Origin: Artocarpus heterophyllus
Lineage: Eukaryota > Streptophyta > Magnoliopsida > Rosales > Moraceae
NCBI GenBank assembly: GCA_025403435.1
Contig: CM046340.1
Coordinates: 28,404,210-28,468,209, forward strand
Direction of reading: 5' to 3'
DNA length: 64,000 nucleotides
Below the pieces are notes generated by a model. It saw nothing but the letters and a program-made list of their open reading frames with translations. It ran no database searches and was not told where the DNA came from. This document shows, piece by piece, positions 23,101-35,281 of the stretch. A program made the translations under genes and the position numbers. How positions within the stretch are numbered: position 1 is the stretch's first letter; every line of letters begins with the position of its first letter.

Positions 23101-23582
23101 GAGTAAAAATCTCCATTCCATAAAATACAATTTTAAAGCAATTTATCAATTTTATTTTCAACAATTCAAAAACATAAAATTAGGGACTCAGGAAATACCT
23201 AGGAGCATCATCATCAATCTTCTAGATCCATCTTATCTGAATAATTATTTAATTACAAATTTTTACAAATTTAAAATAAATAATAATTTCTAGACGGAGA
23301 TGATAGTCCGCCATCTAATTACATGAAAAACTTAGATACACCTTCTAACCTCTAAGGAACCATAATCCGTATAAATTAATTAATTAATAATTAAATAACG
23401 ATTTAATCAACTATAACTAATTAATAAACATTCACCACATAATCCATGACAACATATATAATTTATAGAAACCTAGAGTGCCAACTCTCTATAAAATTCA
23501 ATTCAAGCATGGGAGAGATTAAGATCACAAAATTTATGCATATAACATGATCACAAACTCGTAAATTTATGTAAAAACCATG

Positions 23583-23594
23583 GCTCTGAGACCA
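23583..23594 (-). other. Primer-binding site variant (B)
   Basis: GCTCTGAGACCA on the plus strand, i.e. TGGTCTCAGAGC: one base different from the standard tRNA-Met site. It is two bases from the LTR. Confidence 0.88.
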
Positions 23595-23596
23595 AT

Positions 23597-25585
23597 TGTT
23601 GGAAAAATAGTACGCAGTGGAATTAAATTTTTTTTTTCCATCAGAGTAATTTCTAAAACACAAGTTTGACATGCTATATGGATAAATTAACCAAATCTTA
23701 CTAACCTTTGTATGCTGAAGAACCTCCGCAATCTTTGAAGAGAAATAATGTTCTAGAAGAGCCTCAACCAACTAGTCTTCTTTGCTATTCTCTATCCACG
23801 ACCGGAGTGAGTGTGGGCTCACACGTACAACTCTTCCACCAGTGACTCTCCTTCTAACCAATCGAGAGAACCCAAGGCAAGTGTTCGTGATTTGTGAACA
23901 AAAGCTCCAGGGAGTTTTTAGATTCTCACTAGCAGAGTATCTCTCTTAATCTCTCAATTGATCTAAATAACTTGTGAGAATCACTCCCTATTTATATAGG
24001 CTGGTCGTAGGGTTAGTCCTCATCAGATTAGGTCTCAAAATTCAAATCAAAATCAAATTCGGATCAATATCTGATAAGATCCCTGTGATCTTATCCTTTG
24101 TCGATCGGCAGGCCGAACCACCTGATCGGTAGGCCAAACACGTCCATTGACAGGCCGAACTATCGAAAAAAAATCTCATGAATCTTTTATTTTCCACCCG
24201 AGATTCTATACGATAAAGCCTTAGTTTTAATTCAAATAACCCAATAAAGAAGTTATTTGATAAAAACGACTTTATCTAGATAATCTCTAAGAAAATAAAT
24301 TAATTTTCAATAATTCTACAAGTTTATCTTGATCTAATAGACAGACAAACAGACAAACAGATAAGAATTATCTGATCTCAATAATTCAACAAGTTTATCT
24401 TGAATTAATTTATTACAAAATTAATTCAACCGTTAAACATACATGAATTATTTAATTCTTCCAAATTTTAACCAATCTGATAAATCTGACACAAGTCACC
24501 AATTATTGGAAAAGCACGCTGTGTCGTTACAGGATGTTGTGAGCTAGCAAATGGGACCAAATGGACCTATATAGTTCAAGCTCCTGATAATTATGAAACC
24601 CAATATCCCAGATATACATTTCATAATTATCAACTTCAACGCTACTCCACTAAAAGCTTGGAGCTGTACTCTCAAACTACATAGAATTACGAAGCCCGTA
24701 AGCTAAGTCTCCAGGACATATCATAGTGTATCGTATCCCCATATGATAATCCATAATCGGCTCAAGGACAAGTTCTGTCTTACCTTCCTCATTATTTTTA
24801 TCTTACGTTCCATTATCTCACCATTAGAAAACTTACCATCCAAAGACAGTATACCATTTGGTTACACCTATGTATCCAAATGGTTGAGCACTCCAGTTTT
24901 CTAATTACAGGATAACGAATATAAGAGGATATCATTACTTCTAAAGAGGAGCTATGGATTCCATATCTATGAATAACAAGTCTACGCCATCAAGAGTCAT
25001 GCCTCCAACGCACCGGCATGCATACCACTATTAAGATGTGGGTGTCACCCTTTGGTACATTAAAAGACACAAGCCAAGACAATGGGCCCACTATTCATCT
25101 CAGGATTAAGATACAACACAAATGATTGTCTAAAGTGAATCAATTTGTCGAGACAGAATTATTAGTCCAAATCAATTCACTTTAAGTCTCGATCCAACAC
25201 ATCGTCACTTAAGACAACGTGCCAATGTTTCTATTGACGGAGTCCACCTCCAATGGTCAAGACAAACCATCTCCCAAAAGGGATATAGACAACATAACAA
25301 TCTTTGCATGAATAAAGCGCCCAGCTTTATTCCCTCGATTATGGATCGTATGATTTAGACAATCACCTTAAGAATCGTGTCTTTCACATAATCCGTCCAT
25401 CATATGCCCAATTCTTAAGGTTTAGACCGACAGTCTCAGACTATTGTTTGCTTAACATACATTCAACAAATATGAACGTAAAGAGGACAATATTTGGTAT
25501 ATAAATAATGAATAAATTCTTTATTGATAAAAATGTCTCCAAAAATGTATTACATTTTTACTCCTTAGGGCATACATGTCTAACA
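23597..25585 (-). repeat. copia-1 5' LTR of copy B
   Basis: 1,989 bases, TGTTGGAAAA to ATGTCTAACA. Minus-strand TATATAAA at 23,991-23,998. The dyad array near 24,102-24,165 has three or more units, partly decayed. Confidence 0.95.
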
Positions 25586-25590
25586 TAGAC
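25586..25590. other. Target-site duplication TAGAC (right) of copy B
   Basis: Matches 15,951-15,955 exactly. Confidence 0.93.
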
Positions 25591-26049
25591 CATAGCGAGA
25601 AGTGTCAGCCAAAGGCCGATGGCTATAGGGGTGGGAGACTCTGCGGTGGTGAGGACGAAGGGGGAGATGTGGTGTCAATGATGTGGGTAGTTTAACCTCA
25701 TATCTTCACAATTTACTCATAATTGAAGAAGCCTTCGAACGGTTTATATCTCTGAGTTTTGTGATTAAAATAAAAAAAATTTAAAAAATAATGCAGAAGA
25801 TAAAAAATGAGGAAGAGGGAGGAGTGTGGGTACCATTTCTATAGCAGCTTTGAAATTAAGGATCCTAAAAACAAGAGCCAAATAGCAAGGTTCAAACAGG
25901 TCGTGGAAGATTAACCAAATACAGTAGGTTGTCAAAGGCAGTTAGCAACTTTTAATGCCTTTGGGTAAATGAAGACTGTTTGATACAATCTCAACGACGT
26001 GAATTGCTTGGACGGATGGTCCCTCTGGATGGACTGAAACACTATCCTC

Positions 26050-26084
<35 letters not shown>

Positions 26085-26095
26085 TTTGTAGGATG
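25591..26095. other. Spacer with (TA)n run
   Basis: No gene recognised. A GC-richer piece is at 25,595-25,675, and a TA run of about 14 units at 26,053-26,080 lies just before the G2 LTR. Confidence 0.6.
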
Positions 26096-27662
26096 TGTCA
26101 TGCCCCGTAGTACAGAAGGTAACGTAGCAGGTTAAGTAGGTTAATAAAGTGAAGATTTTAGTTAAAACATAAGTTTAAGAATTTAATTAATTATGAAAAA
26201 TATGATAGTTTAAAATATTTTAAAACATTTATCGTTATTCGAAACAATAGAACATAAAATAAAATATTAAAGATAATTAAAAACATGCCGAGCCCCATCG
26301 GACCCACATTAGTGCACACACATGGTATCGACAATAAAAGAATATAATTATAGCCTAATATGAGAGATAGATATTAAAATAAAACATGCCTCAAATTAAA
26401 TGAAGTAATAACCTAAATCAGCATTCCTATGACTCACTTGTTGCTCTATTGTCTCCTTGTTGGTCCTAAGCTGCAATCCACCTAGGGAAAAAGTTTTAAA
26501 AATAGATAAAAAAATGTGAGCGGAATGCTCAGTAGGACTAAAGGTTCGAAGAACATTTAATTGAATATAATATTCTACTATAGTCAACAATTATAAAAAA
26601 TAATAAATTGAAATTTGTCAACCTCATACTTACCATCTTGCTCTTTTTCATCCAAATCTAATATAGAGTTGTGCTTTGAAAACATTAAATCAAGGTTAGA
26701 TCTGTTATAACATAAGAATTATAAGATATCGTAAATAGACTTATAAAATTTATTCTTATCATTAATCCATTAGTCATCCATAAATTTGACTTATTATTTA
26801 GTTTCTGGCAAAGCTATCATAATCACTACCGTAGTGGCCCAACTACGTTTTGGGATCTACCCCTAAGGTCGCACTCTTCACGACCCGATCTCTATGGATG
26901 GCATCATGCTCTTTTGTATATTTATTATTATTTAAATCTGATTTTACCGAGTATTCTTAACTACATTTATTATTTGATTCATTATAAGCATTCATTCTTA
27001 GGCAAGTAATAATAAAAATATTGAGAAATTCATTTTAATCATTCCATAAAAAAAATCAAATTGAAAGAAACCATTTTGTGGCCAAAGGCCCCCTTTTAAA
27101 ATTTTTAAAGCGTTTTGTCATTTATTGAAAACAATTAGAAGAAATCTTTATGGCCAAAATCATTTAAAAACCTGGCTGCTGGAGAGAGGGGTAAGAGTCC
27201 TATCTCAATATCTAGCACCACACTCAGCACCACTGTCCCGATTCGCTATATGTTAGCTCCATAAAACTACGAACAACCTTAAACACAAACTAGGTTCATC
27301 AATATCTAACTTAAAGCACTTCTACGTTACTGAGCTATTTCATGGTGTCTTAGTGTGCCATTGAAGTTCATAGAGTCATTCTATAGAGTTAAAAACTTCA
27401 TCTAGGTTTAAAACAGTGAAAACAAGTGAAAAACGATCGTTTCTCATAAACTTCGGTCGACCTACTGAACTGTCCGTACCGGCCTACCGAACTACATAAT
27501 TCAACCTACCAATCATATAGAACTAGCCTGCCAAACTTTCTTAGGTTCAGCCTGCCGATGATATGAATCCGGCCTGTCGAACTCATGAATCTGACCTACT
27601 GATAATCAAGATTGGCCTGCCAAACTAGAAAATTCCAGAAAGTTCTAGATTTTGAGAAATCT
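26096..27662 (-). repeat. G2 gypsy 3' LTR (part matching the 5' LTR)
   Basis: It starts TGTCATGCCCCGTAG and matches 40,992-42,557 along its whole length. Landmarks are GGTTAAGTAGGTTAATAAAG, GACTCACTTGTTGCTCT and TTTTGTGGCCAAAGGCC. The LTR probably continues right into 27,663-27,985, which has no partner because the other LTR is truncated. A decayed CGGCCTGCCGAACT array lies at 27,465-27,640. Minus strand, since gag and pol read leftward. Confidence 0.88.
27465..27640 (-). repeat. CGGCCTGCCGAACT-like array in G2 3' LTR
   Basis: About eight units such as CCGGCCTACCGAACT, CCGGCCTGTCGAACT and TTGGCCTGCCAAACT at 20-25 base spacing. The core matches the copia-1 arrays although the element is Ty3/gypsy. 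Confidence 0.78.
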
Positions 27663-27985
27663 CATTCTAAACCTATTTTTTTTCAATTCCCAGACATAAA
27701 AGACATTCACAGATGATGGAAAAACATAATATAATGCATTTAAACAAGTTTACGCGGGATTTACATAAAAAAATCCCAAAGAAATCCAAAAATGGGAAAA
27801 ATAGGAAAAATGTGATTCAATCCATTTTTTCGTGAAAGCAAGCTTAGATGATGGAAAAACATAATATAATACACGTAATGTATCCTCAAGAATCTAAATA
27901 ACTAGCTCAAACTGCCTAAAAGCCGTGCCGAAATCTAATTCTGTGCCCCAAAGCTTCCTGAAGCTACTCCAAGAACGCGTCTCGA
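27663..27985 (-). other. Probable remaining G2 LTR/3' UTR
   Basis: No coding signal. It contains a 25-base direct repeat beginning AGATGATGGAAAAACATAAT at 27,711 and again at 27,846 (135 bases apart). Confidence 0.5.
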
Positions 27986-29152
27986 ACACGAAGACCTAAA
28001 GGTAGGAGATGGAGTGTGTCGATTTTGTCAACCTACTGACTATGACCCACGTTGCATCGTGCCTATGCTCCATCCTCAGCAACCTAGGGAAGAAATCCAT
28101 CATGACAAATCACGCATTGGCCACGTACTCGTGAACATCTTTCTTCATGCCTCTCTACCAGTACTACTCTGCAAATCGCAATACTTCATGGTGCTCCTAG
28201 ATGAATAGCAAATTAAGACTTGTGTACTTCATCTGTTAAAGCTTTCGTAGCTCCCTCAATCGTAGGCACTGCTAGACATCCCCTGAGACTACAACGACCC
28301 ATCTATAGGAATCTTTCAGCCTTCAAACTGCTCCATGATCTATATTCGTGTTCACTTCCCTTGAAAATGCTGGTCTCGCCATTGATTTTGCTTTATCATT
28401 CAAACACGCACTGGAGCCAAATTCCCAATATTCGTCGATACCTGATTGAAGTCTTCATGGTACTATAGCCCATCTTTGCTTACTATACCATTTCCCTTCC
28501 AATTCTCTAGTGTCAGATATACATGGATCCCCAAAGACCTCCTACTAAGCGTGTCTACATCTATGCTAGCCCTACCCAGATGATACTGTAGCAAGAAGTC
28601 CTAGTCCTCCTTATATTCCATCAATCTCCATTGCCTCAATCTCAAATATCTCTAAGTAAACATTTATCTTGTGCTCTTGTGATCCAAGAAGACCTGAAAT
28701 GTTGCTTCATACAAGTAGCGTTTCCAGACCCCCAAAGCGTGAGTCACTACGGCAAGCTCTAAATCGTGTGTAGGGTAGTCCTGCTTGTGAGGTCTCGATT
28801 GTCGCAATCCATAAGTTATCACTCATACCACCTGTATCATTGCATATCCATGTCCTTGTCTTGGTCCATTAGTGTAAACCTTGTAAAGCTCATCACTACT
28901 CAAAATAACCAATATAGGAACAGTAATCCACCTGTTCTTCAACTCTTGGAAAGCATAGCAACATTCGTCATCCCATCCAAACCTCACACTTTTTCAAATT
29001 AACTGCGTCAATGGAGTCGCTATCTTTGAAAAATCCTTTACAAACCTCCTATAGTATCTAGCAAGTGCTAAAGAGCTACAAACGTTGGCCACGATCTTTA
29101 GTCATCCCCACCATACTAGAGCCTCTATTTTAGATAGATCCATTGAGATACC
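27986..29152 (-). pseudogene. pol: G2 gypsy pol: RT end, RNase H, integrase
   Basis: Reading leftward from 29,152: RT/RNase H connection (GISMDLSKIEAL, ARYYRRFVKDFSKIATPLTQL, RFGWDDEC), RNase H (DYPTHDLELAVVTHAL, WKRYLY), then integrase (GMKKDVHEYVAN, MMDFFPRL, HDATWVIV, RLTKSTHS near 28,010-28,120). These are the standard C-terminal order of Ty3/gypsy Pol. Stops and frame changes are frequent. The frame is cut at 29,152 between SEKG and ISMD by insertion of copia A1 and resumes at 38,869. Confidence 0.87.
29148..29152. other. Target-site duplication ATACC (left) of A1
   Basis: ATACC before the LTR at 29,153; the same five bases follow the 3' LTR at 38,864-38,868. Confidence 0.96.
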
Positions 29153-30585
29153 TGTTAGACATGTATGCTCTAAGGAGTAAAAATGTAATACGTTTTTGGA
29201 GACATTTTTATCAATAAAGAATTTATTCGTTTATATATACCAAATATTGTCCTCTTTACGTTCATATTTGTTGAATGTATGATAAGCAAACAGTAGTCTG
29301 AGACTATCAGTCTAAACCTTAAGAGTTGGGCATATGATGGGATGATTATGCGGTAGACACGACTCTTAAGGTGATGGTCTAAAATATATGATCTGCAATC
29401 GAGGGAATAAAGTTGGGCGCTTTATTCATGTAAAGATTGTTATGTTGTCTATATCCCTTTTGGGAGATGGTTTGTCTTGGCCATCGGAGTTGGACTCCGT
29501 GAATAGAAACATTGGCATGTTGTCATAGGTGACGATGTGTTGGATCGGGACATAAAGTGAATTGATTTGGATTAATAATTCTGTCTTGGCAAATTGATTC
29601 ACTTTAGACAATCATTTGTATTGTATCTTAATCCTGAGATGAATAATGGGCCCGTTGTCCTCGACTTGTGTCTTTTGATGTACCAATGGGTGACTCCCAC
29701 ATCTCTATAGTGGCATGCATGCCGGTACGTTGGAGGCATGACTCTTGGTAGCGTAGACTTGTTATTCATAGATATGGAATCCATAGCTCCTCTTTAGGAG
29801 TAATGATATCCTCTTATATGCGTTGTCCTGTAATTGGAAAACTGGAGCGCTCAACCATTTGGATACATAGGTGTAACCGAATGGTATACTATCTTTGGAT
29901 GGTAAGTTTTCTAATGGTTAGACAATGGAACGTAAGATAAAAATAATCGGGAAGGTAAGACAGAACTTGTCCTTAAGCCGGTTATGGATGATCATATGGG
30001 GATGCGATACACTATGATATGTCATGGAGACTTAGCTACACGAGCTTCGTAATTCTATAAAGTTCGAGAGTGCAGCTCCAAGCTTTTAGTGGAGTAGCGT
30101 TGGAGTTGATAATTGTGAAATGTATATCTGGGATATTGGGTTTCATAATTATCATGAGCTTGAACTTTATAGGTCCATTTTGGTCCCCTTTGCTAGCTCA
30201 CAAAATCCTGTAACGACACGGCGTGCTTTTCCAATAATTGATGACTTATGTCGGATTTATCAGATTGGTTTAAAATTTATAAGAATCAAATAATTCATGT
30301 CTGTTTATCGGTTGAATTAATTATGTAAGAAATTAGTTCAAGATGAACTTGTTGAATTATGGCATTCGGATAATTCTTGTCTGTTTATCGGTTGTTTTAA
30401 TTTTGGACAATTAGAACAAGATAAACTTGTAGAATTATTGTGAATTGATTTATTTTCTTAGAGATTATCTTGATAAAGTTTGTTTTGATCAGATATCTTT
30501 TCTATTGGGCTATTTGAATCAAAACTGAGACTTTATCCTTTAGAATCTCGGGTGGAAAATAAAAGATTCGCGGAGATTTTTCTCG

Positions 30586-30668
30586 GCAGTTCGGCCTGCC
30601 GATCAGAAAGTTCGGCCTGCCGAACTGGCCAGATTCGGCCTGCCTATCTCACAGTTCGGCATGCCGAC
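30586..30668 (+). repeat. Dyad array in LTR promoter (A1)
   Basis: Four units: GGCAGTTCGGCCTGCCGA, AGTTCGGCCTGCCGAACT, GATTCGGCCTGCCTAT and AGTTCGGCATGCCGAC. It sits about 120-200 bases upstream of the TATA box. The 3' LTR copy is at 38,262-38,345. Confidence 0.87.
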
Positions 30669-30786
30669 CGCGACAGTTAAGATTACGTGTTTTTCACACG
30701 TATCTTATCAGATATTGATCCGAACTTGATTCTGTTTCGATTTTTGAGACCTAATCTGATATGGACTGACCCCAAGGACCAATAGG

Positions 30787-30794
30787 TATAAAAA
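30787..30794 (+). promoter_or_regulatory. TATA box of A1 5' LTR
   Basis: TATAAAAA in AGGTATAAAAAGGGAGTG; would drive genomic RNA of the element. The second copy is in the 3' LTR at 38,464-38,471. Confidence 0.77.
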
Positions 30795-31188
30795 GGGAGT
30801 GAGTCTAATGATTTACTGAGATCAATTTGAGAGATTAAGAGTGATACTCTTCTAGTGAGCATCTGAAAACTCCCTGAGAGCTTTTGTTCACAAATCACGA
30901 ACACTAGCTTTGGGTTCTCTCTATTGGTTGGAAGGAGAGTCACCGGTGGAAGAGCTGTACGTGTGAGCCCACACTCACTTCGGTTGTGGATAGAGAATAG
31001 CAAAGAAGACCAGTTGGTTGAGGCTCTTCTGGAACGTTACTTCTCTACACAGGTCGCGGAGGTTCTTCGGCACACTGAGGTTAGTAAGATCTATTTAATT
31101 TATACATATAACATGTCAAACTTGTGTTTTGGAAATTACTCTGATGAAAAATTTTAAAAATTCCGCTGCGCACTTTGTTTCCAACAAT

Positions 31189-31200
31189 TGGTATCAGAGC
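31189..31200 (+). other. Primer-binding site of A1
   Basis: TGGTATCAGAGC, complementary to initiator tRNA-Met, two bases after the 5' LTR. Confidence 0.96.
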
Positions 31201-31696
31201 CGAGGTTTTTACATAAATTTGCAAGTTTGTGATCATGTTATATGCATAAATTTTGTGATCTTAATCTCTCCAATGCTTGAATTAAATTTTATAGAGAGAT
31301 GGCACTCTAGGTTTCTATATAATATATATGTTGTCATGGATTATATGGTGAATATTTATTAATTAATTATGGTTGATTAAATTGTTGTTTAATTATTTAT
31401 TAATTAATTAATACCGGTTATGGTTCTTAGAGGTTAGAATGTATATCTAGGTTTTTCATGTAATTAGATGGCAGGACTATCATCTCCGTCTTGGAATTAT
31501 TATTTAATTTTTAATTTGTAAAAATTTTGTAATTAAATAATTATTCGGAGAAGACGGAACGAGAAGTCGGAACTTAAAGATTGATGATGGCGCCTCCAGG
31601 TATTTCATGTGTCTCTAATTTTATGTTTTTGAATTGTTGAAAATAAAATTGATGAATTGCATTAAAATTGTATTTTCTGGATTGGGGGTTTTCTGC

Positions 31697-31890
31697 TCGG
31701 TCGGCATGCCGGACCTCACAGTTCGGCAGGCCGAAGGTCACAGATCGGCAGGCCGGACGTACGGTCCGGCAGGCCGACAGTGGGGCAGAAATTTTGGTGC
31801 TCTGCCGACAGGCCGAACCTTCATGTTCGGCAGGCCGAACCTCCATGATCGGTAGGCCGATCACCTAGATCGGCCTGCCGACTGAGAGCT
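31697..31890 (+). repeat. Dyad array in leader (A1)
   Basis: Units such as TTCGGCAGGCCGAAGG, GATCGGCAGGCCGGAC and GTCCGGCAGGCCGACA, with full six-base arms in the best copies. Confidence 0.87.
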
Positions 31891-32373
31891 GCCAGGTGTC
31901 CAGAAAAGGTATGATTTTTCCAGTGCAGTTTTAATTTTATTTTTGGGACGATTCTGAGAAACATTAAATTTGGATATGACCAGAAATATGAAGTGTTCGA
32001 TTCATACGGGATTGAGGACTTGAAGATGGATATTACATGAAGAAGGATACAGCTTGAGGATTCAAGGATGAAGAATCGATAAATGTCTCGATTATTCTCT
32101 TGTAATCTTAGTTTTTTCTATTCTCTAGGGTGGAACCATAATATTACGGTTATTATTATTATGCTTGTAGCTTTGCTTGATTGCTTTGCTTGTCTGCATT
32201 ATAATATGATTTACCATGTATATTGATAACATGTCATATAGAATAGGGAGTGCCGCTCATATTAAAATTGTTCATGCATAATTTTAAAATAAAACCTTGA
32301 CTTCAAAAGATTGAGTGGGAGAAGGTTTTCGAAAAGAGAACCTAAGGCCTCCATCGTTGGTTCCATAGGAAGA

Positions 32374-32700
32374 ACATGATGGTCCCAACCCCTAGGAAGG
32401 GATTTCTATCATGTACCAGATTGGATCTCTGAAAGGATAAGGTATTTTAGTATGATTTATGGTTGCACACCCCTAGGTGGTGATTATAAATCATGGATAA
32501 AATATTAAAACGGTGGTTATACACTCACGTTAATTTTATTATTAACCTCCCCTAGGAGCTCTGTTAATAAAATTAATGGCCAAAGAAACGATTATTAGTA
32601 TATGCTGGATCATACGGGTCCTGGATGGCATATATTAATCAGGAGGGGATCCAGTGTTCCTGATTGAATTTGGCATGACTCCCCTAGGAGCTTGTTGAAT
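32374..32700 (+). other. Leader hairpin chain with CCCCTAGG cores (A1)
   Basis: Same five stems as A2 with identical arms, ending about 150 bases before the gag ATG. Candidate dimerisation/packaging region (inference). Confidence 0.7.
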
Positions 32701-32853
32701 TATGAGTTGGGAATTATCGTTGTAAGGTTGTGATATTTTCAAGGTTTTGACACATAAACACATTTGTATGATTTTACATGATTGTGTTATCTTACTAAAT
32801 TATTATATATGTTTGCTTATGTTTGGTATATGACTCTTTATTGTAGATTGAAA

Positions 32854-33735
32854 ATGTCTAAAAACTGCTTTATCATCGATACTTGACAAAAACCAATTAA
32901 CCTGGTGAGAACTATAATGATTGAAAACGGAACCTGGACATCGTCCTTTCCTTTGAGAAACTGAAATATGTTCTGACAACTCCTTGTCCTCCCGAGCCTA
33001 CGGGAGACTCAAGTAATGAGCAATTCCAAGCGTACGACCGCTGGAAAGATGCTAATGATCAGGCCCGCTGCTATGTTATGGCTAGCATGAATAACGTGCT
33101 GCAGGCTCAACATCAGGATTATGAGACTGCGAAGCAGATCTTGGATAATCTTGAGGACATGTTTGGAGGCCAGGCCATAACAAAGCGGCAAGGGGCGCTT
33201 CGGAAACTCTTAAACTGTAGACAGAGACCGGGGACATCTGTAAAGGAGCACATGATGTTGGTCATGGGTTACCTCGCTGAGGCTCAAACCAATGGAGCCG
33301 ACATCGATGCTGAAACTCAGATGACTATGGTCTTTGAGACTCTGTCTAAGGAATTTATTCCATTTAGAGCTACTTTTAATCTAAGCAATAGACGGGATAT
33401 GACCTTGACAGAACTGATGAAACAGTTACAAGAGTTTGAACTGCTGATCAGGGAGTCTCCTGCTGGTGGAGAGGCCAATATGGTAGCTGCTTCTGGTTCC
33501 AATCCTAACTCTGGGAATGGAAAGAAGCAATGGGCCAAAAGTGGGAAGTCTTCTATTCCTATTGCTACCAAGAGCAAGAAGAAGAAGAAGAAGAACCCAA
33601 AGAAGCTTAAGTGCTTCTTTTGTGGTAAGGTCGGGCATATAAAGAAGCATTGCAAGGACTTCCTTTCCAAGGGAGGTAGGTGTGATCTTCTATATTTAGA
33701 AACTTGTTTGGTTGAGGAATCCAGTGACATGTTGG
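32854..33735 (+). pseudogene. gag: copia-1 gag, copy A1
   Basis: ATG 32,854 corresponds to the intact A2 start. Compared with A2 it has a one-base insertion after AAAAAC, another at ACCTGG and a Trp-to-stop (TGG to TGA) within the first 80 bases or so. From 33,078 the frame is open again: MASMNNVLQAQ, DIDAETQMTMVFETLS, RRDMTLTELMKQLQEF. A lysine-rich linker then leads to an intact nucleocapsid zinc knuckle CFFCGKVGHIKKHC (33,612-33,653, CX2CX4HX4C). A one-base insertion before the protease shifts the frame near 33,730. Gag forms particles and packages RNA. Confidence 0.93.
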
Positions 33736-35281
33736 GTCATAGATTCCGGTGCAACTAATCATGTTTGTGTTTCTCTGCAGGGATTCAAAGAAACAAGAAG
33801 TCTACTTCGTGAAGACTTAACGCTTCGGATGGGCGATGGATCCTTGGTCTCAGCGGAAGCAGTGGGAGATGTCCATCTTTATTTTGATAATTATAGGAGT
33901 TTAATTTTGCGAGATTGTTTTTATGTTCCTAAATTCAAAAGGAATTTAATTTCTGTATCTTCTTTATTTAAAGACTCCTACGTGGTATCTTTTAATGAAA
34001 AAGTGATGATTCGTAAAAACAAATCTTTTATCTGTTCTGGATGGATGCAAAATAATCTATATTTTATCAAATCTAAGATGGACCTATTGCTTAATGCTGA
34101 GATAAATGATAATGACTCAAAAAGACTTAAAACTTCTCACTATAATAAGACTTATCTTTGGCATTTGCGCCTTGGCCATATTAACCTAAATAGGATTCAA
34201 AGGTTGGTAAGGGATGGACCTTTAAGTCACTTAAAGGTAGGAATCTATACCTCAATGTGAGTCTTGTTTGGAGGGTAAAATGACCAAAAGACCATACGGG
34301 TCTAAGGGCAATAGGGCCGAAGGGGTTCTAGAACTTGTGCATAGTGATGTTTGCGGACCGATGAACATCTGGGCACGAGGAGGGTATGAGTACTTCGTTA
34401 CTTTTATTGATGATTACTCAAGATATGGGTATGTGTACCTAATGCACCACAAAAGCAAAACTTATGATAAGTTCAGGGAGTTTCGGGCTGAAGTGGAAAA
34501 GTAATTGGGTAGGCTCATAAAGGCACTTCGATCTGATCGAGGTGGGGAATACCTTTCTGATAAGTTCTTGGGACACTTGTTAGAGAATGGGATTTTATCC
34601 CATTTGACTGCGTCAAGCACTCCGCAGCAGAATGGCGTAGCAGAGAGTAGGAATAGGACTTTGTTGGACATGATTAGGTCCATGATGAGTTATTCATCAT
34701 TGCCTTTATCCTTTTGGGGATATGCACTACAAACCGCATGTTATCTTTTGAACAATGTGCCTTCAAAATCGGTCCCTAAAACTCCTCACGAGTTGTGGAC
34801 AAGACGGAAGACATCCTTAAACCATATTCGCATATGGGGATGTCCAGCTCATGTCCTGTTTAAGGATCCGAATAAGTTGGAAGCACGTTCAGAAGTTTAC
34901 GTGTTTGTAGGATATCCAAAAGGGACTAAAGGGGGTTATTTTTATAACCCAAAGGAAAATAAAGTCGTGGTTTCAACTAATGCAACTTTCCTTGAGGAGA
35001 GTTACATGAACGTCTTTAAACCTCAAAGCAAAGTGGTGCTTGAGGAGTTGAGGGGTAATCCGTTTACTCCGGAGGTTCCGAACGAAACCATTCCGATCGG
35101 TGTAGAAAAACCAAACAAACCTGAACAACAACCTCAAAGGCTTCGGCGTAGTGGGAGGATCGGGCGTCAACCTGAGAGGTATATGTTCAATGGGGAGGTC
35201 TTTTTGGCTGAACCGGATGAACATGACAGGGATCCTTATACTTACGCAGAAGCTATGGAGGATGTTGATTCAAGACTCTAG
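33736..35281 (+). pseudogene. pol: copia protease and integrase, copy A1
   Basis: The protease active site VIDSGATNH (33,736-33,762) is intact. GAG-pre-integrase and HHCC zinc region follow: HLRLGHINLNRIQRL, then, after a one-base insertion near 34,240, CESCLEGKMTKRP-like sequence. The integrase core keeps all three catalytic acids: [17 protein letters not shown] and [12 protein letters not shown] Gln-to-stop change (TAA at 34,502) lies between EVEK and the [11 protein letters not shown] region. The C-terminal part contains [17 protein letters not shown] and [11 protein letters not shown]. The frame ends at 35,281 in an early stop before RT. Confidence 0.94.

Larger units (their letters stand above)
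21925..23582 (-). other. copia-1 leader, copy B
   Basis: Minus-strand leader with the same two signals as A2: a hairpin chain with CCCCTAGG cores at 22,089-22,402 and the dyad array at 22,890-23,100. Stem arms are mostly kept relative to A2, with G-U or A-U replacements at two stem positions. Confidence 0.82.
15956..25585 (-). mobile_element. Complete copia-1 LTR retrotransposon, copy B
   Basis: A 9,630-base minus-strand Ty1/copia element with two LTRs (1,987 and 1,989 bases), PBS, leader, gag, protease, integrase, RT, RNase H (copia domain order, integrase before RT), PPT and a 5-base target duplication TAGAC. Structure is complete but coding is not: there are stops in gag and integrase and several frameshifts. 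The two LTRs differ by scattered substitutions and small indels, so it inserted longer ago than A1. It is a different subfamily from A1/A2 (PBS variant with GAG, TATA variant TATATAAA). Confidence 0.95.
29153..31186 (+). repeat. copia-1 5' LTR of A1
   Basis: TGTTAGACATG to TTTCCAACA. TATA box at 30,787-30,794, dyad array at 30,586-30,668 upstream of it. Followed by the PBS. Confidence 0.97.
31201..32853 (+). other. copia-1 leader of A1
   Basis: Untranslated leader almost identical to A2. Dyad array at 31,697-31,890 (about eight CGGCAGGCCG units) and hairpin chain at 32,374-32,700 with four CCCCTAGG cores. A one-base difference between copies in the last AATCAGGA hairpin falls in the loop, leaving the arms intact. 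Confidence 0.85.

Noticed and set aside
28014..29002. Plus-strand open frames at 28,014, 28,220 and 28,766
   Set aside because: They are antisense to gypsy integrase and RNase H motifs that read clearly on the minus strand.
33317..33730. Long open frame antisense to A1 gag
   Set aside because: It is a mirror of the gag coding sequence; phenylalanine runs come from lysine codons.
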